The notes under the pieces are model-generated. The model was not told where the DNA came from. It worked only from the letters and a program-made list of their open reading frames with translations, and did no database searches. Position numbers and translations under genes: made by a program. This document shows positions 33,589 to 43,870 of a stretch of 64,000 nt of DNA, piece by piece. The stretch's first letter is position 1. Every line of letters starts with the position of its first letter. The stretch lies in contig CAJTWU010000001.1 in NCBI GenBank assembly GCA_910579975.1, positions 125,401 to 189,400 on the forward strand, given 5' to 3'. Source of the DNA: an uncultured Vampirovibrio sp. Lineage in GTDB: Bacteria; Cyanobacteriota; Vampirovibrionia; Gastranaerophilales; Gastranaerophilaceae.

Positions 33589-34041
33589 ATGATACCAGAT
33601 GATGAAGATTTTCAAGAATTAAATAATAATGAAGTTGAAGCAGAGGATTTTGAACCTCAAACTGTTAAGTCTGAAAATACAGAATCAACAGTTACTGTTC
33701 AGCCTGTTCAATTTGCATCTTTTGAAGATTTGGATCAGGTACAAGGTCCTCAAAACCAGAACCTTAATATTCTTTTAGATGTTAAGCTTCAATTAACAGT
33801 TGAACTTGGTCGTACAGAATTACCGATTAAAAAAGTTCTTGAGCTTACAAAAGGTTCAATTGTAACCCTGAATAAAGCTGCAGGTGAGCCTGTTGAATTG
33901 TTTGCTAATGGTAAATTGATTGCATATGGTGAAGTTGTTGTTATTGAGGATAACTTCGGTTTAAGAATTACGCATATTACTGATCCGGCAAAACGCTTAA
34001 AATCGTTGAATGCGAACAATGAGAATGCAAAGGACAACTAA
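33589..34041 (+). CDS. fliN: flagellar motor switch protein FliN
   Basis: 150 residues: an acidic, disordered N-terminus (about 60 residues) and a SpoA/FliN domain, LNILLDVKLQLTVELGRTEL, then LELTKGSIVTLNKAAGEPVE and KLIAYGEVVVIEDNFGLRIT. It is the lower C-ring and export dock. GAAGAGG precedes ATG. Last gene of the fliLMN run; the antisense-RNA promoter starts 3 nt after its stop. Confidence 0.94.
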   Translation: MIPDDEDFQELNNNEVEAEDFEPQTVKSENTESTVTVQPVQFASFEDLDQVQGPQNQNLNILLDVKLQLTVELGRTELPIKKVLELTKGSIVTLNKAAGEPVELFANGKLIAYGEVVVIEDNFGLRITHITDPAKRLKSLNANNENAKDN

Positions 34042-34043
34042 AG

Positions 34044-34071
34044 TTGCAAATTTGATAAAATAAGTTATAAT
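34044..34071 (+). promoter_or_regulatory. promoter of the antisense (antitoxin) RNA candidate
   Basis: TTGCAA (34044-34049), 16-nt spacer, TATAAT (34066-34071), predicting a start near 34078, exactly at the edge of the structured region. Confidence 0.6.
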
Positions 34072-34113
34072 ATAAATATCAGGGACGGTAGCTCCAACTA
34101 CCGTCAACTGCAT

Positions 34114-34126
34114 TGGCTAAAGTGAT
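34114..34126. repeat. direct repeat copy 1 of the toxin-antitoxin candidate
   Basis: TGGCTAAAGTGAT; 12 of 13 bases identical to copy 2 at 34246-34258 (TGGCTAAAGTAAT). Copy 1 lies in the antisense RNA, copy 2 in the peptide mRNA leader. Confidence 0.6.
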
Positions 34127-34159
34127 GCCTATCTATTTTTTAGATGGGTATCATTTTTT
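34124..34159 (+). terminator. strong terminator of the antisense RNA candidate
   Basis: A 12-bp stem GATGCCTATCTA / TAGATGGGTATC (two G-U pairs in RNA) with a T5 loop, followed by A and T6. The stop codon of the minus-strand peptide lies inside it. Confidence 0.85.
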
Positions 34160-34212
34160 ATTATGAATATAATCAAGAAAAGCATTATTAATGTTAAATT
34201 GATATGTTCCAT
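34129..34212 (-). CDS. candidate type I toxin: 27-residue hydrophobic peptide
   Basis: ATG at 34212, stop at 34129-34131. The peptide starts MEHIN, has a pure hydrophobic span LTLIMLFLIIFII (residues 6-18), and ends in a charged tail KNDTHLKNR, the layout of Fst/Ldr/AapA-type membrane toxins (the mid-helix proline of Fst is absent). GGAGG (34220-34224) sits 7 nt before ATG, the strongest ribosome binding site in the region. It has its own consensus promoter and an antisense RNA. I do not recognise the sequence itself. Coding status is inferred from architecture. Confidence 0.6.
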   Translation of the reverse strand: MEHINLTLIMLFLIIFIIKNDTHLKNR

Positions 34213-34245
34213 AAAGAGCCCTCCTTTCATCAAACTATCAGCCTA

Positions 34246-34258
34246 TGGCTAAAGTAAT
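34246..34258. repeat. direct repeat copy 2 of the toxin-antitoxin candidate
   Basis: TGGCTAAAGTAAT, in the predicted 5' leader of the peptide mRNA. Outer arms ATATCAGGG (34076-34084) and CCCTGATAT (34296-34304) can also pair, closing the whole transcript end to end. Confidence 0.6.
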
Positions 34259-34327
34259 TTGTTGTGCTGAAGTTTTCTAAAAGATACAGGCTAGCCCCTG
34301 ATATTTTAATTCCAATGTGCTAATTAT

Positions 34328-34356
34328 ATTATATAAATTTAAATTGTTTGTGTAAA
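34328..34356 (-). promoter_or_regulatory. promoter of the candidate toxin mRNA
   Basis: Minus strand TTTACA (34356-34351), 17-nt spacer, TATAAT (34333-34328): one mismatch to consensus in all. Predicted start near 34321, leader of about 109 nt. Confidence 0.75.
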
Positions 34357-34422
34357 AGCACAAATTAATGCAGAAATTCAAAAATATAAAGGAAATTACC
34401 TTGAGGTATTTGATAAAGAATA

Positions 34423-35529
34423 CTAAATAGTTCGCAAATATTTAGAAAAGAGTTTTAATCCCGTCTTCAAAGTTTCGGCTCCACAGCAGAAACCAACTCT
34501 TACGGTTCCTTCCATCTCCATATTTTCACCTGGAAGTAACGCAACACCTGTTTTATATTGCAGGTCCCGGCAAAGAGTTTGAGACGGGATTTCTTTTTTA
34601 TATCTTAATAATGTCGTTGTACCGCCTGTTGGAAGATTTGCTTTTATATAAATTTCTTCATTCAGCCAATCTGATAATATTCCCAGCCCCTCTTTCATTA
34701 TCCGAAAGTTTCTTCTTGCGATACTATCTCGGTTTTCTAAGGCTAAAGCAGAAAAATAATCATCCAGTATGCTTACACTTATTGTGTTATATTCTCTGTG
34801 CTTGTTGATTTCATTAATCAAATCTTTTCTTGCACAAACCCATCCGACTCTAAGTCCGGGAAGCGAGTAGGTTTTAGACATGCTTCCAACCGAAATCCCC
34901 TTTTCATACATATCTGCTATTGATTTTGAATAAGGATTTCCATACATATTTAGTCCGCGGTAAACCTCGTCTGATAGTATCCAGCTATTATTAGATTTTG
35001 CAATTTCAACTATTCTTTCAAGCATTTCGTCGGGAATAACGGCTCCTGTAGGATTATTAGGATTGTTTAAACAAATTAACTTTGTTCTTCTTGTAAGATT
35101 ATTTTCCAGTTCTTTAAGATTAGGAAGCCATTTGTTTTCTTCATTTAAAAATAATAATTTTACATTTGCACCAAGTGCTTTTGGAATTGAATAATGCTGT
35201 TGATAAGTTGGAACAATCGATAATACATCATCACTTTTTTCGAGTAAAGACTCAAAAACAAGCTGATTAGCGCCAATTGCACCGTGGGTTACTGTTATAT
35301 TTTGAGTAGTTGAGTATAAACTCTGAATAGCATTTTTTAATCTTTGAGAACCATGAATATCACCGTAAGTTAATTTTGTATCTAATACTTCAAACGGACT
35401 TTCTTCTTCGCAAATAGAGAGCAAATCTCTTATGCTCAACGGTTCAATGCAAGTTGTTGTTAAATCATACTTTGCTGACGGACAATATCTGTTCATCCAT
35501 TCTTCAATTTTAAAAGTGTCTATTCTCAT
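34423..35529 (-). CDS. PLP-dependent aminotransferase, class I/II (fold type I)
   Basis: 368 residues. NNPNNPTGAVI, ILSDEVYRGL (PLP-binding Asp/Tyr) and the Schiff-base Lys in GSMSKTYSLPGLRVGWV are all intact. The overall pattern resembles aspartate/aromatic aminotransferases and the capreomycidine-synthase-like subgroup; the substrate cannot be assigned. No obvious ribosome binding site; GATAAT lies just before ATG. It is the first gene left of the hydrolase, transcribed away from it. Confidence 0.88.
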   Translation of the reverse strand: MRIDTFKIEEWMNRYCPSAKYDLTTTCIEPLSIRDLLSICEEESPFEVLDTKLTYGDIHGSQRLKNAIQSLYSTTQNITVTHGAIGANQLVFESLLEKSDDVLSIVPTYQQHYSIPKALGANVKLLFLNEENKWLPNLKELENNLTRRTKLICLNNPNNPTGAVIPDEMLERIVEIAKSNNSWILSDEVYRGLNMYGNPYSKSIADMYEKGISVGSMSKTYSLPGLRVGWVCARKDLINEINKHREYNTISVSILDDYFSALALENRDSIARRNFRIMKEGLGILSDWLNEEIYIKANLPTGGTTTLLRYKKEIPSQTLCRDLQYKTGVALLPGENMEMEGTVRVGFCCGAETLKTGLKLFSKYLRTI

Positions 35530-35593
35530 ATAATTATCCTAACACGAAAATTGCATTGCGAAATCCGGGTGTTTAATTTATAATGAACTTCCT

Positions 35594-36478
35594 ATGAGGG
35601 TATCTTGCGTAAATAATTATAATGCTAATCCAAATTTTCAGGGCTATACGTTCAGAAAAAACAGATGTCCGATATATCTGAATCCGATAAAATATCAGGT
35701 GGACAAACTTTTTGACCGAAGCCTTATTGCTTCGCGTTGGAGGATATCTCCTATTGCTAAAGACTTACAGCCTTATTTGGAGGAAGTACCTCTTAGAGCA
35801 AAAGGCGTAAATACTTATGCTTATGATATTACAAATGAAAATGGAGCTTCTAAATATGTGTTAATGCTCCATGGTCTTGGTCAAAACATTTCAGCACTTC
35901 AACCTTTGTATAGAAATATTATTACACAAACTGATTACTCGGTTTTTGCTCCTGAATACAGGTCGTTTGGTAAAAATCCGCCTGAAACTATAAGTAATGA
36001 AACTTTTTTAAAGGATACTCAGGCAGCATATGATTATCTGGTTAAAGATAAAGGAATAAATCCTCAGGATATTTGTGTTATTGGACATAGTTTTGGCGGT
36101 TTTACCGCCTCACAGCTTGTTAAGAAAAATCCTGATATTGGAAGACTTATTTTTGTTGCTCCTTTGGATAATTTTGGTGATGAAATGGTGCGCTCTGCAG
36201 CCGTAAAACATGTATCACCGTTTGCTTTAAAACTGTTGAGGCACTTTAGTTTGTTACGGGCTTATTTAAGAAGTTTATTTAATACCAAAAAGCAGTTAGA
36301 AAAATCAACAGTTCCTGTTGATATCATTCATTCTATGAATGATAGAGTTATCAGCTATAAGACAGCCCAGTATTTAGCAGAGTGCACTCATAATTTGCAA
36401 GGAATACATCTCCTTAAAACCGGCGGACATATTATGGAAGAAAAGAAAATATCAGCAATAATTACTTTACTTAAGTAA
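35594..36478 (+). CDS. alpha/beta hydrolase with lineage-type N-terminal NxNF motif
   Basis: 294 residues. Oxyanion region LMLHGLGQN, nucleophile elbow GHSFGGFTAS, acid-region MNDRVISYKTAQ and catalytic His in GGHIMEEKK form a complete triad. The first 25 residues (MRVSCVNNYNANPNFQGYTF) are not part of the fold and resemble the start of the 649-residue protein at 53206. Probably an esterase or lipase-like enzyme of unknown substrate. TATAAT lies 9 nt before ATG with no clear ribosome binding site. It ends exactly next to the atpC stop (convergent). Confidence 0.82.
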   Translation: MRVSCVNNYNANPNFQGYTFRKNRCPIYLNPIKYQVDKLFDRSLIASRWRISPIAKDLQPYLEEVPLRAKGVNTYAYDITNENGASKYVLMLHGLGQNISALQPLYRNIITQTDYSVFAPEYRSFGKNPPETISNETFLKDTQAAYDYLVKDKGINPQDICVIGHSFGGFTASQLVKKNPDIGRLIFVAPLDNFGDEMVRSAAVKHVSPFALKLLRHFSLLRAYLRSLFNTKKQLEKSTVPVDIIHSMNDRVISYKTAQYLAECTHNLQGIHLLKTGGHIMEEKKISAIITLLK

Positions 36479-39577
<3,099 letters not shown>

Positions 39578-39668
39578 GATAACATCTCCTTCCTTAATTA
39601 TAGTCTAAACATGTTTTACATCAGAAGAAAACTTTTAACATTTAGCTGTTTGTATTATTATAAATAGT

Positions 39669-40502
39669 ATGTTGGATTATTTACAAAGAGCAAAGTTCTT
39701 TAGAACAAAAAAAAGATTGGGTCAAAATTTTTTGATTAATGGTGATGTAATTGCCGATATCATTGATTTTGCTAAAATTACAAAAGATGATGTTGTACTT
39801 GAAATCGGACCGGGTGTTGGTTTTGTGACTGAACAACTGGTTAAGCATGCTAAAAAAGTTATAGCTGTCGAACTTGATGAAGAAGCCATTAAAGAGTTGG
39901 AAAAACTTGAATGTGATAATCTTCAGATTGTTCATCAGGATATTTTAAAAACAGATATTTCTGAATTGTGTGAGGAAGAAATTAAGGTTGTTGCTAACAT
40001 TCCTTATTATATAACTTCGCCTATTATTGCTCATCTTTTGGGTGAAATTGACGATTTAGCTAATAAAAATAGGGCTAAGATTAAAGATATTGTTCTTATG
40101 GTTCAGGAAGAAGTTGCAAGGAGAATAGTTGCAACAGAAAACAGTCCGTCAAAACAATACGGATTATTAACTATACTTTCTCAGTTCTGGGCGGATTGTT
40201 CAATTATTAGACTTGTTGGAAGACGTTCTTTCTATCCTGCTCCTAAAGTTAATTCTGCGTTGGTATCTTTAAAAGTCAGAAAAGAACCTTTGCTTCAATT
40301 GAGTGATTATTCCCACTTTAGAAAAACAATAAAAGCAGCATTTTCTCAAAGACGTAAAACCCTTAAAAATTGTCTTCTGGGAGCATCATTTGATAGAGAA
40401 AAAGCTGTTAAAGCTATTCAAGAATTGGGATTAGATGAAAATATCCGCGGGGAAAAACTTTCTATTGAACAGTTAGGAAGATTATCAGAGTTGTTGAAAT
40501 GA
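39669..40502 (+). CDS. rsmA: 16S rRNA dimethyladenosine transferase RsmA (KsgA)
   Basis: 277 residues. SAM-binding VVLEIGPGVGFVTEQLVKHA, IAVELDEEAI, catalytic NIPYYITSPI and C-terminal FSQRRKTLKNCL are diagnostic. It dimethylates A1518/A1519 of 16S rRNA in late 30S assembly. The ATG lacks a ribosome binding site; TATAAA lies 4 nt upstream, another possible leaderless start. Confidence 0.95.
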   Translation: MLDYLQRAKFFRTKKRLGQNFLINGDVIADIIDFAKITKDDVVLEIGPGVGFVTEQLVKHAKKVIAVELDEEAIKELEKLECDNLQIVHQDILKTDISELCEEEIKVVANIPYYITSPIIAHLLGEIDDLANKNRAKIKDIVLMVQEEVARRIVATENSPSKQYGLLTILSQFWADCSIIRLVGRRSFYPAPKVNSALVSLKVRKEPLLQLSDYSHFRKTIKAAFSQRRKTLKNCLLGASFDREKAVKAIQELGLDENIRGEKLSIEQLGRLSELLK

Positions 40503-40588
40503 TTTAGATTAATTCTGCTATATTGAATAGCCATATTTGGGCTACAAGATTACTTATGCTTTTTATTAAAACATCATAAGCTTATATT

Positions 40589-40906
40589 ATGACTAATTAT
40601 CAGAAGCTTATAAATGGTAACTTGAAAAAATTGAGAAAAAAATTAGACCTTACTCAGGAGAGTTTTGCTGAAAAAGCTAATATGTCTGTAGAAGGGTATC
40701 GTAATCTTGAGAAAAATCGATATGCGCCTAATCCTGAAACTATTGATAAAATTTGTATGGCATTTAATATTACTCCTTTTGAATTATTATTACCTGATAC
40801 GAACTCAGGCAGTAGTTTATTAGAAGAAATTCAAGATAAACTTATGCTGTGTAATAATGATAGTTTAAGACGTATTAGCAAAATGATAGATATAATCCGA
40901 GAATAA
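40589..40906 (+). CDS. XRE-family HTH transcriptional regulator
   Basis: 105 residues. HTH at about 12-65: LRKKLDLTQESFAEKANMSV...NLEKNRYAPNPETIDKICMA. A C-terminal tail of 40 residues has no recognised domain. Target unknown. It is between rsmA and an oxidoreductase on the same strand; no ribosome binding site is seen. Confidence 0.85.
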   Translation: MTNYQKLINGNLKKLRKKLDLTQESFAEKANMSVEGYRNLEKNRYAPNPETIDKICMAFNITPFELLLPDTNSGSSLLEEIQDKLMLCNNDSLRRISKMIDIIRE

Positions 40907-40924
40907 TTTTTTAATCCTTAACTC

Positions 40925-40953
40925 TTTACGCACAAACTTCCTTGTACTATAAT
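40925..40953 (+). promoter_or_regulatory. promoter of the Gfo/Idh oxidoreductase operon
   Basis: TTTACG (40925-40930), 17-nt spacer, TATAAT (40948-40953), 25 nt before ATG 40978 with AAGGAAAGAG in the leader. Confidence 0.65.
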
Positions 40954-40977
40954 TGTTATTAAAAGGAAAGAGTTAGT

Positions 40978-41976
40978 ATGAAAGAACAAAAAATTGCTGT
41001 TATTGGTTTTGGAATGTGGGGTAGAAATATTGTCCGAAACTTTTATAACTTAAATGTTTTAGATATAGTATGCGATTTGGATGACGAGTCTCTTAAAACC
41101 GTTCAGGAACAGTTTCCCGGTGTTAAGGTGACAAAAGATTTTAACGATATTATTAACGATGAAACAATTACTGGTGTTGCTGTTGTAACGCCGTCTCACA
41201 CTCACTTTAAGATGGTTAAAGCTATGCTTGAGGCGGGAAAAAATGTTTATGTTGAAAAGCCGATTTCAACAGTAGCAGAAGAAGCTAAAGTTCTTACAGA
41301 ATTAGCTGATGAAAAAGGGCTTGTCTTGATGGTTGGACATTTGCTTCTTTATCATCCGGCTGTTAACCGTTTAAAAATGCTTATTGAAGAAGGCGTGTTA
41401 GGTGAACTTGTTTATGCTCAATCTGATAGATTAAATGTTAATTATCATAAAAATGACAGAAGTGTTATGTGGGATTTGGCTCCGCATGATGTATCAATGA
41501 TAGCTTATGCTACAGGTAAAAATCCTGTAAAAGTTATTTCAGCAATCGGTTGTTCTTCAGAACAAAATGCGATTATGGATATTACTCATATCGGTATTGA
41601 GTTTGAAGGAGGTATGGTTGCTCATATTTCTGATAGCTGGATTACACCACAAAAACATGTTACTTTGTTAATCCGCGGTACAAAAGCAACTGCTATATTT
41701 GATGATACACTTCCAACAAATAAGTTAAAAGTGTATGACAATTTTATTCCTGCAAATACTCAAGACTACCCTCTTGATTATCTGGAAATTGAACCGCTTA
41801 AACTTGAATGTCAGCACTTTGTAAACTGTTGTGCTTCTGGTCAAAAAGCTCGTTCTGATGGAGAAAACGGGTTTACTGTTACTAGAGTGTTGGAAGAAGC
41901 TGAAAGAATTATGATGGGTTCTCAGTTAGAACAATTAAATAAAAAGGATTTTGCGTTATCTAGGATGAAGGTTTAA
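40978..41976 (+). CDS. Gfo/Idh/MocA-family oxidoreductase
   Basis: 332 residues. An N-terminal NAD-binding Rossmann fold (IAVIGFGMWGRNIVRNFY), the EKP motif in GKNVYVEKPIST, and a substrate-binding C-terminal domain (WDLAPHDVSMIAYATGKNP with the catalytic-type Asp/His). Such enzymes act on UDP-sugars or inositols; here it begins a run of envelope and tRNA genes, so sugar-nucleotide metabolism is plausible but not proven. Confidence 0.88.
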   Translation: MKEQKIAVIGFGMWGRNIVRNFYNLNVLDIVCDLDDESLKTVQEQFPGVKVTKDFNDIINDETITGVAVVTPSHTHFKMVKAMLEAGKNVYVEKPISTVAEEAKVLTELADEKGLVLMVGHLLLYHPAVNRLKMLIEEGVLGELVYAQSDRLNVNYHKNDRSVMWDLAPHDVSMIAYATGKNPVKVISAIGCSSEQNAIMDITHIGIEFEGGMVAHISDSWITPQKHVTLLIRGTKATAIFDDTLPTNKLKVYDNFIPANTQDYPLDYLEIEPLKLECQHFVNCCASGQKARSDGENGFTVTRVLEEAERIMMGSQLEQLNKKDFALSRMKV

Positions 41977-41994
41977 CGCGCTAGCGGGTGGACA

Positions 41995-42025
41995 CCTCAC
42001 CCCAACCCTCTCCTCAAGGAGAGGG
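41995..42025. repeat. REP-like palindromic repeat before the phosphatidyltransferase gene
   Basis: CCTCACCCCAACCCTCTCC followed by TCAA and GGAGAGGG; perfect 8-bp stem at 42006-42025. GC-rich and unlike its surroundings. The motif resembles REP-type mobile repeats common in many bacteria; one copy is seen in this window. Confidence 0.65.
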
Positions 42026-42047
42026 AGTAAGTTACAAAGGAGTTAAA

Positions 42048-42644
42048 ATGGCAAATTTTATATCTATTTTCAGAATTTTTGTAATGTTTTTTGCTGTGTA
42101 TCTTATTTACACAACAGAAGGTAATGCGGTTAGTTACGTCTGGGCACTTGCTCTTACAATAATTGCTTTTGCTCTTGACGGCGTTGACGGTTATGTTGCA
42201 AGAAAACTTCATGAAGAATCAAAGTTTGGTGCGCTTCTTGATATTATGGGTGATAGAATTGTTGAAAATACTTACTGGATATTGTTTGCAGTTATGGGTT
42301 GGATTAGTATCTTATTCCCGCTTATTGCTATTACAAGAGGATTTATTACTGATACAATCAGAAGTGCAGCAATGGAGCATGGTATGACTCCTTTTGGAAT
42401 GCAAGTTAATCCTGTTTGTAAATTTATTACCGGTTCAAGATTTATGAGAATAAGCTATGCAGTAGCAAAAGTTCTTGCATTTGTTCTTATTATTGCCGCT
42501 AAAATTCCTGTTTGTCCAAATCGTGATATTATTTGGGAAATTGGTTACTGGGCTGCTGTATTTGCAATTGTATTCTGTGTAGTTCGTGGTATACCTGTAA
42601 TTTTAGAAGCAAAATATTTATTCCAGGATAAGAAAGATGCTTAA
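42048..42644 (+). CDS. CDP-alcohol phosphatidyltransferase (PgsA-like)
   Basis: 198 residues, five to six membrane segments. The catalytic CDP-alcohol motif is complete: DGVDGYVARKLHEESKFGAL followed by LDIMGD (D-x2-DG-x2-AR-x8-G-x3-D-x3-D). It makes a phospholipid, most likely phosphatidylglycerol phosphate. Start at 42048 is preferred (AAAGGAG 5 nt upstream); an upstream start would translate the REP-like repeat. It overlaps trmL by 8 nt. Confidence 0.88.
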   Translation: MANFISIFRIFVMFFAVYLIYTTEGNAVSYVWALALTIIAFALDGVDGYVARKLHEESKFGALLDIMGDRIVENTYWILFAVMGWISILFPLIAITRGFITDTIRSAAMEHGMTPFGMQVNPVCKFITGSRFMRISYAVAKVLAFVLIIAAKIPVCPNRDIIWEIGYWAAVFAIVFCVVRGIPVILEAKYLFQDKKDA

Positions 42645-43095
42645 TATCGTTTTGTACGAACCTGAAATTCCCCAAAATACAGGCAATATTGCAAGACTTT
42701 GTGCTTGTACAGGTTCTCGTTTGTTTCTAGTTGGAAAGCTTGGTTTTTCACTTTCAAGTAAATACACTAAACGTGCCGGACTTGATTATTGGGATAGTGT
42801 TGATTTGCATAAAGTTAACTCAATGGAGGAATTGTTTAAAGAGTTCCCTGATGGTAGATTTTTTTATCTAACAACAAAAACAAAAAGAAAATATACTGAT
42901 ATCGAGTTTAAAGATAATGACTTTGTTGTTTTTGGTCCTGAATCAAGAGGTTTACCGGCTGAATATGTTACATCTGAAACAGCTCTAACTATTCCAATGA
43001 GAGAGGGACAAAGAAGTCTAAATTTATCAAACTCTGTATCAATAGTAGCATACGAAGCTATACGTCAAGGGGTAAATAAAGAACTTGGATTATAA
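42637..43095 (+). CDS. trmL: tRNA (cytidine/uridine-34-2'-O)-methyltransferase TrmL
   Basis: 152 residues, SPOUT fold: LNIVLYEPEIPQNTGNIARL at the N-terminus and the knotted SAM site VVFGPESRGLP, IPMREGQRSLNLSNSVSIVA. It methylates the wobble base of tRNA-Leu. Start codon overlaps the upstream gene; end overlaps the next start. Confidence 0.93.
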   Translation: MLNIVLYEPEIPQNTGNIARLCACTGSRLFLVGKLGFSLSSKYTKRAGLDYWDSVDLHKVNSMEELFKEFPDGRFFYLTTKTKRKYTDIEFKDNDFVVFGPESRGLPAEYVTSETALTIPMREGQRSLNLSNSVSIVAYEAIRQGVNKELGL

Positions 43096-43870
43096 ACTAC
43101 CAATCAGAGAACAAAATTCAAATAAAGGGACTTTTGGTAAAGTTCTAAATATTTGTGGTTCACGTGATTATATTGGAGCGGCTTATCTTGCTTCAGTAAG
43201 TTCACTTAAAATTGGAGCCGGTTTTTCAGCTTTGTATTCAACACCTGATGTTATTCGCTCGGTATCGTCACTTTTGCCGGAGGCGGTTTATTACAGAAAA
43301 CTTCCTGATTTCGATATGTTTTCTACTGTTTTAATCGGATGTGGTCTTGGTAACCAGGTTGGATTATTTAAAAAAACTATCAAAAAGCTTGCAAGTAAAA
43401 CAATTCCAGTGGTAATTGATGCCGATGGTCTGAATATTTTGTCTAAAATACAAATTACTTTGCCTCCAAATATTATTATTACACCTCATCCACTAGAGGC
43501 TGCAAGGTTATTGGGATGTACATTAGATGAAGTTTTAAATAATCTGGAAGAAAGTGCAAAGAGGTTAACTGATAAATATAATTGTGTTACTGTTTTAAAA
43601 ACGCATAGAACAATAATTTGCTCCAAAGATATGATTTTTGTTAATCAACATGGAAATTCTGCGCTTGCTAAAGCGGGTGCCGGTGATGTTTTAGCCGGTA
43701 TTATTGCCGGACTTTTAGCTCAGAAGATGAATTTATTTGAAGCGGCAAAGCTGGGTGTTTATTTACATTCACGAGCCGGTGAAATTGCATCAGAGGAGTT
43801 AACAGAATATTGTGTTTTGGCTTCTGATATCCCTGATTATTTACACAAAGCCGTAAAAGAAATCTTATAA
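43085..43870 (+). CDS. nnrD: ADP/ATP-dependent NAD(P)H-hydrate dehydratase (YjeF C-terminal domain only)
   Basis: 261 residues of ribokinase-like fold: GTFGKVLNICGSRDYIGAAY, IDADGLNIL, ITPHPLEAARLLG and KAGAGDVLAGIIAGLLAQ with the catalytic Asp. It repairs hydrated NAD(P)H. The usual N-terminal epimerase (NnrE) domain is absent. Translation appears to start at TTG 43085 inside the end of trmL. Its end overlaps the porin gene by 6 bp. Confidence 0.87.
   Translation: MDYKLPIREQNSNKGTFGKVLNICGSRDYIGAAYLASVSSLKIGAGFSALYSTPDVIRSVSSLLPEAVYYRKLPDFDMFSTVLIGCGLGNQVGLFKKTIKKLASKTIPVVIDADGLNILSKIQITLPPNIIITPHPLEAARLLGCTLDEVLNNLEESAKRLTDKYNCVTVLKTHRTIICSKDMIFVNQHGNSALAKAGAGDVLAGIIAGLLAQKMNLFEAAKLGVYLHSRAGEIASEELTEYCVLASDIPDYLHKAVKEIL

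Larger units (their letters stand above)
34078..34159 (+). ncRNA. candidate antisense antitoxin RNA, about 82 nt
   Basis: Predicted from the promoter at 34044-34071 to the terminator at 34124-34159. It would contain hairpin GACGGTAG / CTACCGTC (34084-34105), an exposed linker carrying TGGCTAAAGTGAT (34114-34126) and the terminator hairpin. It is antisense to the 3' part of the minus-strand peptide mRNA, and its linker is also complementary in trans to the second repeat copy (34246-34258) in that mRNA's 5' leader. This is the arrangement of RNAII in Fst/par loci. No expression evidence. Confidence 0.55.

Noticed and set aside
34076..34304. The fliN-downstream structured region as a 6S RNA
   Set aside because: The outer closing stem suggested 6S RNA, but an internal strong terminator with T6, opposing consensus promoters and a peptide ORF with GGAGG fit a toxin-antitoxin locus better.
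41988..42047. Upstream extension of the phosphatidyltransferase coding region
   Set aside because: It would translate the REP-like repeat (SPQPSPQGEG), lacks a ribosome binding site, and the start at 42048 has AAAGGAG at good spacing.
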